Shown here piece by piece: positions 8,455-17,094 of a stretch of 64,000 nt of DNA. The DNA lies in NCBI GenBank assembly GCA_963650385.1, contig CAVJLL010000006.1, forward strand, positions 1 through 64,000. The letters are read 5' to 3'. Position 1 is the stretch's first letter. Each line of letters starts with the position of its first letter. Source of the DNA: CAG-791 sp963650385. GTDB taxonomy: Bacteria > Bacillota > Clostridia > Lachnospirales > Lachnospiraceae. A program made the translations under genes and the position numbers. The notes below the pieces were generated by a model. The model was not told the DNA's origin. It did no database searches and saw only the letters and a program-made list of their open reading frames with translations.

Positions 8455-9291
8455 TTGAAAACACTCTACATTGCAGAAAAGGATCCCGGCATCATCGAAA
8501 AGCTCCGCAGCAGCGCAGACTGGTCTGCGCTGTCTGTGCAGCTTGCAGGAGAAAGCACAGACCCTGCAAAGGCACTGGAGGAGATCCTGCGTCTGCAGCC
8601 GGACTTTATTATGCTGGGAGCGTCCTTCCCCTACATGCCGGGAGCCGACATTCTGGCCCGTGCAAGGCTCCTGGGCTTTACCGGCATATGCATTCTCCTC
8701 CTGGATATGCCGTCCTATTACACGCTTCAGCGCATTCTCCCGCTCGGCGTCCGGTGCTGTATTACGCTCCCGGACGACCTTCCTCAGCTGCAGGTGAAAA
8801 TGAAGGAGCTGCTGCAGCATCTTCAAAGAGAGGAGATCATCCTTTCCCGGGCAGCGGCCCCCGGTCCTTCTTCCATTCCGAAAGAGGATGGGCGCCCTGC
8901 CGGTCTTTATTTTACGCAAAACACCCCCCCATCTGAATTCTCCGACCAGTCTTCCCGGAGTATTATTCTGGACGAGCTGCTCCTGTATGTGGGAGAGCAT
9001 TATTCCGAAAATCTCAAGCTGGAGCTCATTGCCCCTCTCTGCGGGTACAGCAGTGCCTATCTTGGTAAGATTTTCACCCAGAGAGTGGGCGAAAGCTTCA
9101 ACTCCTACGTGGATCAATGCCGCATCCGACACGCCAAGGAATTCCTGAAAAACGAAAAATGGAAGGTCTACGAGGTAGCCGCACAGGTCGGCTACCGAAG
9201 CGTAGATTACTTCCATAAGAAATTTCACCATTATGTAGGAATGAGTCCCCTGGAATACCGCCGGCAGATGCAGCAGTCACAGGATGCCTGA
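8455..9291 (+). CDS. AraC-family regulator with degenerate receiver domain
   Basis: About 278 residues. The first 120 or so fold like a response-regulator receiver (begins LKTLYIAEKDP; LLLDMPSYYTLQRILPLGVRC), but where the phospho-acceptor Asp is expected the sequence reads PDFIMLGASFP, so it cannot be phosphorylated normally. The C-terminal 100 residues are a double helix-turn-helix AraC domain ending VGMSPLEYRRQM. The start is uncertain: TTG at 8455 follows GGTGGT closely, and TTG 8443 or GTG 8446 would add three or four residues. It probably regulates the adjacent fucosidase; this is inferred from position. Confidence 0.82.
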   Translation: MKTLYIAEKDPGIIEKLRSSADWSALSVQLAGESTDPAKALEEILRLQPDFIMLGASFPYMPGADILARARLLGFTGICILLLDMPSYYTLQRILPLGVRCCITLPDDLPQLQVKMKELLQHLQREEIILSRAAAPGPSSIPKEDGRPAGLYFTQNTPPSEFSDQSSRSIILDELLLYVGEHYSENLKLELIAPLCGYSSAYLGKIFTQRVGESFNSYVDQCRIRHAKEFLKNEKWKVYEVAAQVGYRSVDYFHKKFHHYVGMSPLEYRRQMQQSQDA

Positions 9292-9340
9292 GTCTTAGCT
9301 ATTTCCGCAGCCTGGAAAGCTCCTCCTGCATTGAAGACAT

Positions 9341-12292
9341 TTACTCATCTTGCTTTTTCCCATGTCTTCCGCCGCGGCGCGTCCCCGACACGATGCCGAC
9401 GATCACCGTAATCACAATTGCTGCAATCAGTACTGCGATGATGACCTTAATAATCGGAACAGCCGCCATGCCCGCTGTGCTCTCCTGATAAGCAATGGCA
9501 TAGGACGAGAGCCGGTCCGTCTCAAAGGTGATGGTGTCCGGATCATCATCCAGATCCTGCAGGAAACTGATCGTTAAGGAGCCATCCTCTTCTTCATGGG
9601 AACGGACAATGCAGTAGGCCCGGCCGCTTTCCCGGATGGAATCCGGAATCCTCATGACCACCTGCATGGGAGTGGTGAATTCCTTTATCACCTGGGTATC
9701 TCCATGCGTGCTCTTCACCATCAGAACCTCGAACATCTCTCCCACAGACAGGCTGTTCTTATCGCAGGACTTCTGAATCTGTTCATCCGCCTCCGTCGGG
9801 AAATCATTTGCGGAATACATGGTCAGGTTAAAGGACACCTCATTGCCGGCAAAGGCACACATCTTATCCTCTTCGGTCAGAAGATCGTTAATGACGTATT
9901 CCAGATTCGGGAAGTCAGCAGTATTCAGGAAATGGCTTCCCGAGGTCTCGGAGTCCTCCGTGCTGTACTCATTATGGATATTCACCATAAGGTAATCCTG
10001 ATTGTAGGCCAGCTGCAAAAGCTGCGCGTCATCTCCGCTCTCAATTGCAGCACGCGCATCGCTGGGTGTGATATTCAATATCTGGAATACACCGGTCTGG
10101 TCATTGTATTCCTCCAGCGTGGTCGGATCCGTCAGCGCATCGTCGTCATGGTGGGGATCATAGTTTCCGTCCTCGTCCACAGGCATACTGTCTTCTGCGG
10201 TCTGCGATTCTGAGGCGGCCGTGCTGCCCGTCGAGTCAGTGCTGCCTGCAGAAGCTGCATTGTCCTTCGATCCGGTGCTGCCTGCGGAGGCTGTGCTGTT
10301 CTTCGATGCAGCATTGTCTTTGGAGGCCGTACTGCCTGCGGAGGCTGCATTTTCCTTGGAGGCCGTGCTGCCCGCAGATGCGCTCTGCCCGGCAGTGTCT
10401 TTCTTATCCGTCGACGCGGCTGATGTGGATGCTGCAGCCGGCACCGGCTGGAAGCTCACCGCGATCGCATGGTTGGCCTTCACTGCCGTAAAGGTATACG
10501 AATAGACCGCACCGACAGAGACCTTATCCACAACGACGTTGGAAACCATGTATCCGCTCTTGGGGACGATGCTGTAAATCACATTGCTTCCCTCGCAGAC
10601 GGAGGAGTCGCCGGCAGGGGAAATGGTTCCTCCCTCGTTGGCACAGATGGCTGTGATGGTATATTTTTTGGCGTTGTCCTTGGCAAAGTTCGCAACGATG
10701 CTGATGTCTGCCTGCAGATTGTTGATGACAAGCGTCTGATCGGTGCCGAGCACCTTGTCACCGCTCGTCCATTTCTCAAAATGATATCCATTATAGGAGG
10801 TGGCTGTCAGTGTGACATTATCCCCTGCATTATAGGAGGCGCCGCCTGCCGTGTATCCGGTGTCCTGCGGCGTCACCGATACGCTGACCTTATACTGCGT
10901 CCGCGTGAAATAAGCGGTAAATTCACGATTGCCGGTGATATTGGATACCGTATGCTGTGCATCCCTGGAAATTACATTGTCTCCCTCCTTCCAGCAGTCA
11001 AAGCGGTACCCGTCGTTTGTATCAGCCTTCAAAGTAATGGAACCGCCGTATCCGACATTCTGGCTGGACGTAACGGAACCGGCCTTGTCGTGATTTTTAC
11101 GGACGGAGACGTAGCAGTCGTTTTGCTTAAAGGCTGCAGTCACACTCATATCCTCCGTGACAGAGGGAATCGTGTAATGCGTGCTGGTGGAAATCACCTG
11201 GTTGTTGTATTTCCAGCCGATAAACTGGTATCCGTTGTTCGGTGCGGCATAGATGTCACAGCTGCCGCGGTTGGAGACAGAGCCGCCGCCCCACACCGTA
11301 CCGCCTGCAGAAGGATCTGCCTGTACCGATACCGTGTGATTGCCTTCCGCCAAAGACACGTAGGCAGAATCCTTCACCTTCGGATCCAGCACAGAGGACG
11401 CGACCACCGTAAGGTTCCCGGAGCCTTCCTTCGCATCGACCACGAGCTTTCCGTTTCCGTCAATGTAGGTGCCGCTGCTCTGGTTATTGCTGACAGACCA
11501 GGAAACACTCAGATCCGGATCGTTTTCCCCTTTGACCTTTGCGGAGAAGCTCATGGTGCTTCCCTTCGCCACTGTAGCAGTATCGGGATACACCGTAACA
11601 CTGGTAACGCACGGCTTTTTCTCCTCAATGGTCACAGACATCGGCAGAACGACGCCGCTGCTGCCGCCCGGATCCAGGTCATCACTTGCGCGGAACGCAG
11701 CATTATAGGTTCCGGCAGCCAGCGAAGCATCCACACTTACATGGAACTCACAGGACTCCCCGGGTTCCAGATGATCGCTGTCAGACTGTTCGATCCGAAA
11801 GGGTCCGTTCTCATTTCCTGTCATATACCAGACCAGATCGATCGGCGTCGAACCCGTATTGGACAGGCGGAAAGGAAGGTAGACCTGCTCGGCCCCTTTG
11901 GTGACCTTGCCGAAGCTCAAAACGCTCTGGTCACAGGTCAGACTGTACTCATAAGGGTCCTCCCCGCCGCTGTAATCCGTAGGGTTCTCTGCGTAATAAT
12001 TGAAATCATCGTCGTACGAATCATTCGCATTCGCAGTACTGTCGTTCGAATTGCCGTCATTCGATGTGCTGTCATTCGAGCCGTCGCTATTGGAGACGTC
12101 ATCATTCGAAGCGTCTCCATTCGAGGTGTCATCATTCGAGGCGTCACCGCTTACATCCTCATATGCGCTGCTGGCATTTACGCTGAGTGCCTGTATGCTT
12201 CCGACACATAAAAGGCCGGCCATAGCCAGACACAGCAGGCGTTTGGGATGAAGGATCGTTTTTAGTTCTGATAACAGATGCGTGTTCTTCAT
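9341..12292 (-). CDS. Large repeat-containing surface protein with C-terminal membrane anchor
   Basis: A protein of about 983 residues. A signal peptide (LLCLAMAGLLCVGSIQALS) is followed by an Asn/Asp/Ser/Thr repeat stretch (SNDDTSNGDASNDD pattern), Ig-like beta domains, then several repeats with the pattern GYxFxxWxxGxxVIxxxxx and TAxF, resembling InlB-type B repeats. A low-complexity Ala/Ser/Thr/Lys run (ASAGSTASKENAA repeated) links to a second globular part. A hydrophobic helix (VIIAVLIAAIVITVIVGIV) and a basic tail end the protein. There is no LPXTG, so it is anchored by the membrane helix. The start has AAAGGAG six bases upstream. The function is not recognised; adhesin or cell-wall binding is a guess. 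Confidence 0.8.
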   Translation of the reverse strand: MKNTHLLSELKTILHPKRLLCLAMAGLLCVGSIQALSVNASSAYEDVSGDASNDDTSNGDASNDDVSNSDGSNDSTSNDGNSNDSTANANDSYDDDFNYYAENPTDYSGGEDPYEYSLTCDQSVLSFGKVTKGAEQVYLPFRLSNTGSTPIDLVWYMTGNENGPFRIEQSDSDHLEPGESCEFHVSVDASLAAGTYNAAFRASDDLDPGGSSGVVLPMSVTIEEKKPCVTSVTVYPDTATVAKGSTMSFSAKVKGENDPDLSVSWSVSNNQSSGTYIDGNGKLVVDAKEGSGNLTVVASSVLDPKVKDSAYVSLAEGNHTVSVQADPSAGGTVWGGGSVSNRGSCDIYAAPNNGYQFIGWKYNNQVISTSTHYTIPSVTEDMSVTAAFKQNDCYVSVRKNHDKAGSVTSSQNVGYGGSITLKADTNDGYRFDCWKEGDNVISRDAQHTVSNITGNREFTAYFTRTQYKVSVSVTPQDTGYTAGGASYNAGDNVTLTATSYNGYHFEKWTSGDKVLGTDQTLVINNLQADISIVANFAKDNAKKYTITAICANEGGTISPAGDSSVCEGSNVIYSIVPKSGYMVSNVVVDKVSVGAVYSYTFTAVKANHAIAVSFQPVPAAASTSAASTDKKDTAGQSASAGSTASKENAASAGSTASKDNAASKNSTASAGSTGSKDNAASAGSTDSTGSTAASESQTAEDSMPVDEDGNYDPHHDDDALTDPTTLEEYNDQTGVFQILNITPSDARAAIESGDDAQLLQLAYNQDYLMVNIHNEYSTEDSETSGSHFLNTADFPNLEYVINDLLTEEDKMCAFAGNEVSFNLTMYSANDFPTEADEQIQKSCDKNSLSVGEMFEVLMVKSTHGDTQVIKEFTTPMQVVMRIPDSIRESGRAYCIVRSHEEEDGSLTISFLQDLDDDPDTITFETDRLSSYAIAYQESTAGMAAVPIIKVIIAVLIAAIVITVIVGIVSGTRRGGRHGKKQDE

Positions 12293-12398
12293 TCGGTCTC
12301 CTTTGGGTTCTGCAGTGCTTTTGTGAATGGGCGCTGCATTGCTGCGGTTTCTTCCGAAGCCGGCAGCGGTGCTGAGGAAATTTTTCACCTCCGCCTTC

Positions 12399-13226
12399 TT
12401 AATGCAGGCCGCCTCCCGGCAGCTCCTTCGTCCAGCGCCAGGCGAGCTCGAACCAGCTCTCACAGGACGGCTCTACTGCGCCGCCTTCCCGGTCCCTCGT
12501 GATTTCACTGGCAAGTCCCAGTCCATGGTCACCCTTCATATACATATGCAGCTCCACCGGGCGGCCGGCTTTGCGCATCGCCAGTGCCAGCAGAAGCGAA
12601 TTCTCCGCATGAACCAGTCCGTCCTGATTGGTATGCCACACAAAGGCCGGCGGCGTATCCTGGCTCACCTGCTTCTCCAGCGACATCGTCTCAACCAGCT
12701 GATCGTACTGATCTCCCAGAAGATTTTCAAACGACTCTCTGTGTGCATACTCACCGGATGTGATTACCGGATAATTCAGAATCATGCCGTTGGGCCGCAG
12801 CTGCTCGGCATCGGTATGCAGCGCCTCCGCGAGGAAGCCGCGGTTCCAGAACATCCCGTAGGAGGCTGCCAGATGGCCGCCGGCCGAGGACCCTTGTACG
12901 AAAATCTGGTCCGGATCCACATCCCACTGCGCCGCATTCTCCCGGACCAGCTTCACCGTCCGCGCCAGCTCCAGAAGCGCCGCCGGATAAACCGCCGGCC
13001 GGTAGGAATACCACAGAACAACCGCCTGATATCCGTAGGAATTCCACCGAAGGGCGAACATCTCCGCCTCTCTCTCCGAGGTAAAACAGTACCCGCCGCC
13101 GGGACAGATGACGATCAGCGGCCGTTTCTGAATGCTGATCTCCTCCGAGTGGCTGATGAGATATGTGTCTGCGTGTGCGTAGGACTCCGAGCCCTCTCCC
13201 TTAATTTCCAGTCTTGTGCAAATCAT
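12399..13226 (-). CDS. Alpha/beta-hydrolase esterase, likely carbohydrate esterase
   Basis: About 275 residues of the acetyl-xylan-esterase/BD-FAE-like alpha/beta-hydrolase group. Features are the oxyanion loop CPGGGYCFTS, nucleophile elbow QGSSAGGHLA, an acid-residue region HTNQDGLV and a histidine in KGDHGLGL. No signal peptide is present, so it should act in the cytosol and probably deacylates imported oligosaccharides. AAGGAG lies six bases before the chosen ATG. It is in line with the DUF624 protein and sugar importer upstream, and the surface protein follows 106 bases downstream. The substrate is unknown. Confidence 0.82.
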   Translation of the reverse strand: MICTRLEIKGEGSESYAHADTYLISHSEEISIQKRPLIVICPGGGYCFTSEREAEMFALRWNSYGYQAVVLWYSYRPAVYPAALLELARTVKLVRENAAQWDVDPDQIFVQGSSAGGHLAASYGMFWNRGFLAEALHTDAEQLRPNGMILNYPVITSGEYAHRESFENLLGDQYDQLVETMSLEKQVSQDTPPAFVWHTNQDGLVHAENSLLLALAMRKAGRPVELHMYMKGDHGLGLASEITRDREGGAVEPSCESWFELAWRWTKELPGGGLH

Positions 13227-13253
13227 CCTTTTCTCCTTATTCTTCTTTCCCTG

Positions 13254-13340
13254 TATCTGTTCAGCACCTGCCACATTTCAAGCGGAAATTGACTGCTTGC
13301 AGGCATATTTACGATTGAAATTGGCAGGCGGCCAAGGCAG
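13254..13340 (+). repeat. Dispersed palindromic repeat R3, copy A
   Basis: TATCTGTTCAGCACCTGCCA, then AATTGACTGCTTGCAGGCAT and GATTGAAATTGGCAGGCGGC, is nearly identical to the element at 56719. CCTGCCACATTTCAA and TTGAAATTGGCAGG form an imperfect stem. Confidence 0.75.
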
Positions 13341-13358
13341 CATCTGTACTGCAGCGTT

Positions 13359-13988
13359 TTACTCGGCGTTTTGCTCCCGCGCCTCCTGCTCAATCACCTG
13401 AAAGGTTCCCAGCGACATTCCGGCAATCGTATAGATGATGCAGGCCGGTCCGATGAGGACGCCGATGAAAATGGTCGTCGAATTGAACATCCATATCAGC
13501 ACCTCAAAGATCACCACCGCAGCCATCGCCATGGTTCTGCCGAAGAATCTCCGTGAAATCCGCAGAGAGTTTTTCAAGGTTCCCAGAATGGTATTCTCAT
13601 ATCTTGCAATCAGCGGAAACGCATACAGCAGACAGAAAAAGAACAGACACCCGGAAACGATCGTCACCACCAGGATCCATATCGGATTTCCGGGGACGGC
13701 ATCGAACAGCTGCAGATCCAGATAGATCACATACACGCAGAGAAAAATAATGGCCTCCAGGGCCGTTCCCTGCTTCCAGTTCTCCTTGAAGCCCGCCCAG
13801 TATTCCTTATAAATGTAGCCCTCCCGCTCCTCTGCCAGATGGAGACAAACCTTGAAGGCTGCTGCTGTGGATGCCCCGATGGTGACAATCGGAATGCAGC
13901 CCACGAGCCAGAAGAAGTTCACCTGAATAATGTCCCACAGCCTGCACAGAAACTGGTACAAAGGACTGTTTGTGCTGAAAAATTTCAT
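13359..13988 (-). CDS. DUF624 (YesL-type) membrane protein
   Basis: A protein of about 209 residues with five predicted membrane segments (DIIQVNFFWLVGCIPIVTIG near the start, then VIYLDLQLFDA, LVVTIVSGCLFFFCLLYAF, AAVVIFEVLIWMF, IYTIAGMSLG). The family, DUF624/YesL, is regularly found beside Lpl-type sugar importers, as here, but has no proven function. The start is an ATG behind AAAGG; an upstream in-frame ATG at 14060 would add 24 polar residues and looks less likely. Confidence 0.8.
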   Translation of the reverse strand: MKFFSTNSPLYQFLCRLWDIIQVNFFWLVGCIPIVTIGASTAAAFKVCLHLAEEREGYIYKEYWAGFKENWKQGTALEAIIFLCVYVIYLDLQLFDAVPGNPIWILVVTIVSGCLFFFCLLYAFPLIARYENTILGTLKNSLRISRRFFGRTMAMAAVVIFEVLIWMFNSTTIFIGVLIGPACIIYTIAGMSLGTFQVIEQEAREQNAE

Positions 13989-14110
13989 GCTGCCTGCCTT
14001 TCCTGTCCGCGGCTCCTCCGCTGAAAAAGGAGACCGCTCTGTATCGAGCGATCTCCTCATATTTTACCCCACTTATCGGACCCCCGCCACACTTTAGCGT
14101 GAGTCCCTGT

Positions 14111-14131
14111 CAGCCGGTCGTTCACCGGCTG
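14111..14131 (-). other. Hairpin between binding-protein and DUF624 genes
   Basis: CAGCCGGT and ACCGGCTG form a perfect 8-bp stem with a 5-base loop. No T-run follows, so it is more likely an mRNA-stabilising or processing structure below the abundant binding-protein message than a terminator. A fragment resembling the left part of R1 follows near 14150. Confidence 0.45.
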
Positions 14132-14180
14132 CAGGCATTCGCCATCCGGCGACGGATTCCGGCGGAGTGAACCCTATCGA

Positions 14181-15986
14181 TTACTGAGCGCTCAGTGCTG
14201 CATCCTCAGCTGCTGCACGAAGCTTCGCCTCGTTCTGCTGGAACTCTACGCACTGATCATAGCCGTAGCTGTCTGCCTTCTTGATCATCTCTGCAACGAT
14301 CGAATCGAATTCAGAATCACTCTTTGCATAGATTGCCTTCCAGGAGTAGGTCTTCACACAATCTGCAACCTGGTTCCATACCATGGTCAGCTCATCCGAC
14401 ATCGGAGTTGCAGAGTACATGGTTCCGGGAGAAAGGTTGTAATTCCAGTCATCGAACAGGCTGTCCAGTGTCGTTGTTCCGTAGTGCTCTCTCCAGTCTG
14501 CCTCGATCTCAGAGCCGGCCTCGCTGGAATAGCTTTCCCACTTCTTGTAGTTGTATACATCGCCGTTGGAATCCAGGTTCTCTGCGTCGATTCCCCAGGT
14601 CGTGTTGTTCATCTTGAAGTTGCCGTCCTCGAAAGTTCCGGAATAGCCGTCGGTCATCTCGGTCTTGCCGTCGAGCTTTGCGCTCTTTCCAAGAGCGGTG
14701 AAGCAGGTCTTGCCGTTCTCGTCATAGTACCAGCAGACATCCTTCGGGCCGTACTCTGCAGTCATGCGTCCCTCCGGTGTGCAGAGCCAGTTCAGGATTG
14801 CCATGCACAGCTCCGGATACTCGGTCTTGGCGCCGATGGTCCAGGGTCTGTTGCCGCCGTAGATGTTCTGGCCATAGCAGATCGGTGTTGCCTCGGTCGG
14901 CGGGCAGGGATACATTGCCTTGCCCTGCTCCAGGTGCTTCTCGGAATTGTACATTGCAGAGCCCAGGAAGTTGAAGATGTTCAGGAATGCCGAACCATTC
15001 TGATAGTCCTCTACCATGCCGTCGTAGCCCTGGGTCTGGGAATCGGGATCCAGAAGTCCCTTCTGATACAGCGTGTTGTAGAACTTCAGCATTTCAATGT
15101 AAGGGCCGTCCTCCTGCAGTACATCGTAGTACACCTGCTCGGTGGGATCATACAGTCCCATGCCGAACTCATCATAGCCATAATATGCAGAAGCCGTAGA
15201 CTTAACGAACATCACCATGTTGACGTCCCAATCACTGAACAGGGACACGCCGTAGGTCGGGTTGCCGTTGTCGTCGGTCGGGCAGATCTCCTTCATCTGC
15301 TCCAGAACATCCACGAGGTCATCCAGGTTCTTGATTTCCGGATATCCGAGCTCCTTGTACAGATCCCAGCGCAGATCCCACTCATACATCATTTCCTGAC
15401 GTGCGGTTGCATCAACGGCAATATCAAAGCCGATGCCGTAGGTCGTGCCGCCGGAAATGGTTGCGTTCTTCTCCAGTGCAGCAGGCATGTGCTCCTTGAT
15501 ATAAGGGCCGTACTCATCCAGAAGATCATCCTCGTTCCAGTCGTACAGAAGTCCCTTGTCAATTGCCTGCAGGTACTCATCGGAGTCATTGCCCCAGATG
15601 ACGATGTCGCCCAGGTTCCCGGACTCCATACGTGTCTCATACACGCCGTCTGCATCCTGAATGATGTTCAGCTTGACATTGAACTTGTCCAGCATAACCT
15701 GTGCAAACCATCCGATCTGCTCGCCGGAGTAGTTAGCCAGCTGATCGAAGACATCCAGAGTAACCGTCTCCTCCGGAATGATATCCGCCAGAAGATCCTC
15801 TTCACTCTCCTCATCGGCGTCATCCGCATCCTCGGTGTCCGCTTCCGCATCCTCTTCGTCATCTTCCTCGTCGGACGCATCCTCCGATGCAGCGCTCTCG
15901 GATGTCCCGGAAGACCCTCCGCAGGCCGCCAGAGAAAATGCCATGGTAGACGCCAGAAGAAGCGCCATGATTTTCTTTGCCTTCAT
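14181..15986 (-). CDS. Sugar ABC transporter substrate-binding lipoprotein (Lpl type)
   Basis: A 601-residue extracellular solute-binding protein. The lipobox LAACG places the lipidated Cys near residue 22. A very acidic linker of about 45 residues (runs of Asp/Glu from residue 35 on) separates the anchor from the binding lobe. The length and the WTIGAKTEYPELCM and NWLCTPEGR segments fit the long LplA-type family serving polysaccharide-derived oligosaccharides. It is preceded by two matching permeases (126-base gap) and no ATPase is nearby, so a shared MsmX-type ATPase is expected elsewhere. The substrate is unknown. Confidence 0.9.
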   Translation of the reverse strand: MKAKKIMALLLASTMAFSLAACGGSSGTSESAASEDASDEEDDEEDAEADTEDADDADEESEEDLLADIIPEETVTLDVFDQLANYSGEQIGWFAQVMLDKFNVKLNIIQDADGVYETRMESGNLGDIVIWGNDSDEYLQAIDKGLLYDWNEDDLLDEYGPYIKEHMPAALEKNATISGGTTYGIGFDIAVDATARQEMMYEWDLRWDLYKELGYPEIKNLDDLVDVLEQMKEICPTDDNGNPTYGVSLFSDWDVNMVMFVKSTASAYYGYDEFGMGLYDPTEQVYYDVLQEDGPYIEMLKFYNTLYQKGLLDPDSQTQGYDGMVEDYQNGSAFLNIFNFLGSAMYNSEKHLEQGKAMYPCPPTEATPICYGQNIYGGNRPWTIGAKTEYPELCMAILNWLCTPEGRMTAEYGPKDVCWYYDENGKTCFTALGKSAKLDGKTEMTDGYSGTFEDGNFKMNNTTWGIDAENLDSNGDVYNYKKWESYSSEAGSEIEADWREHYGTTTLDSLFDDWNYNLSPGTMYSATPMSDELTMVWNQVADCVKTYSWKAIYAKSDSEFDSIVAEMIKKADSYGYDQCVEFQQNEAKLRAAAEDAALSAQ

Positions 15987-16112
15987 AATACTTTCACCCT
16001 CCTAAAATTTTCTGTTGTTTTTATTTTTACCGCATTGCCGCGGAAAACAACCTTCCCTGTATCGCCGCCCGGCCGCCGGACCGGCGAATAAGCGGCAGCA
16101 TCCTTTGCCGCA

Positions 16113-17078
16113 TCAGCCCTTCACGGCGCCCAGCATGATGCCCTCTTCGAAATACCGCTGCATGAACGGATACACCACCAGGATCGGGATGACCGTTACC
16201 ATGGAGATGGTATACTTGATCACCTTGCCGCTCATTGCTGACTTCAGTGCCGCATCGCTGACCGAGCCGCCGGACTGCATCAATGCACTTAAGTTCGATG
16301 CCTGATTCAGGTAGATGTACAGTCTGTGCTGCAGCGTGTACAGCTGCGGAGCGGACTGCATCAGGATCATGGAATCCGTAAAGGAGTTCCAGTGTCCCAC
16401 CGCGCCGAAAATCGCGATCGTTGCCAGAATCGGCTTGCAAAGAGGCCAGATGATCTTGCGGAACACCGTCATGTAGGTCGCACCGTCGATCTCCGCGCTC
16501 TCCTCCAGCTCTGCCGGGATGGACTCAATGTAGGTCTTCACCAGAATGATGTTGTACGGTGCCACAATTCCCGGAATGATGTAAGCCCAGAAGGTATTGG
16601 TCAGTCCCAGCATCTGCATGTTCAGGAACCAGGGGATGAGGCCCGCATTGAAATACATGGTAATAACGAGAAACCGGTACCAGAACTTGCGTCCCCACAT
16701 TTCCTGCTTGGTAACAAGGTATCCGACCAGTCCCGAAGCCGCCACCATCAATGCCGTGCCGAGGATGGTCCTGGCAACGGAAACCATGAAGGCCGTGCCA
16801 AGGTCGCTTACATTCAGCAGGGATTTATAGTTGGCCAGCGTCAGCCCCTTCGGGATGAAGTTGACCAGGCCCTTTACGACATAGTCGTTGTCGCTGATCG
16901 TGTTGATGAACAGGTAGTAGAACGGGAAAATACATGCCAATGTGAAAATCCCGAATACTGCATAGTTGATGACGTTGAAAACAATCTCGCCGGGGCTCGC
17001 CTTGAACGAGCTCTTGTGCGTTTTTTTGTAAAGGCGTTCCGCCTTTTCGTCGGCCCTTTCCTGTGCTGTCTTTGCCAT
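16113..17078 (-). CDS. Sugar ABC transporter permease (LplC/YtcP type)
   Basis: About 321 residues with six membrane helices. The ABC permease loop reads ESAEIDGATYMTVFRKIIWPL (EAA-type motif). Typical ends are ACIFPFYYLFINTISDN near the N terminus and PFMQRYFEEGIMLGAVKG at the C terminus, both characteristic of LplC-like permeases. GGGAGG seven bases before the ATG supports the start. It follows the LplB-like permease by 16 bases and pairs with it. Confidence 0.92.
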   Translation of the reverse strand: MAKTAQERADEKAERLYKKTHKSSFKASPGEIVFNVINYAVFGIFTLACIFPFYYLFINTISDNDYVVKGLVNFIPKGLTLANYKSLLNVSDLGTAFMVSVARTILGTALMVAASGLVGYLVTKQEMWGRKFWYRFLVITMYFNAGLIPWFLNMQMLGLTNTFWAYIIPGIVAPYNIILVKTYIESIPAELEESAEIDGATYMTVFRKIIWPLCKPILATIAIFGAVGHWNSFTDSMILMQSAPQLYTLQHRLYIYLNQASNLSALMQSGGSVSDAALKSAMSGKVIKYTISMVTVIPILVVYPFMQRYFEEGIMLGAVKG

Positions 17079-17094
17079 AACGCAGCCTCCCTTC

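Noticed and set aside
10469..12211. Long plus-strand open frame opposite the surface-protein gene
   Set aside because: It is antisense to a clear signal-peptide protein and arises from the codon bias of the GC-rich minus-strand gene.
14484..16091. Plus-strand frame opposite the Lpl-type binding protein
   Set aside because: Antisense shadow; the minus strand has a lipobox and a ribosome site.
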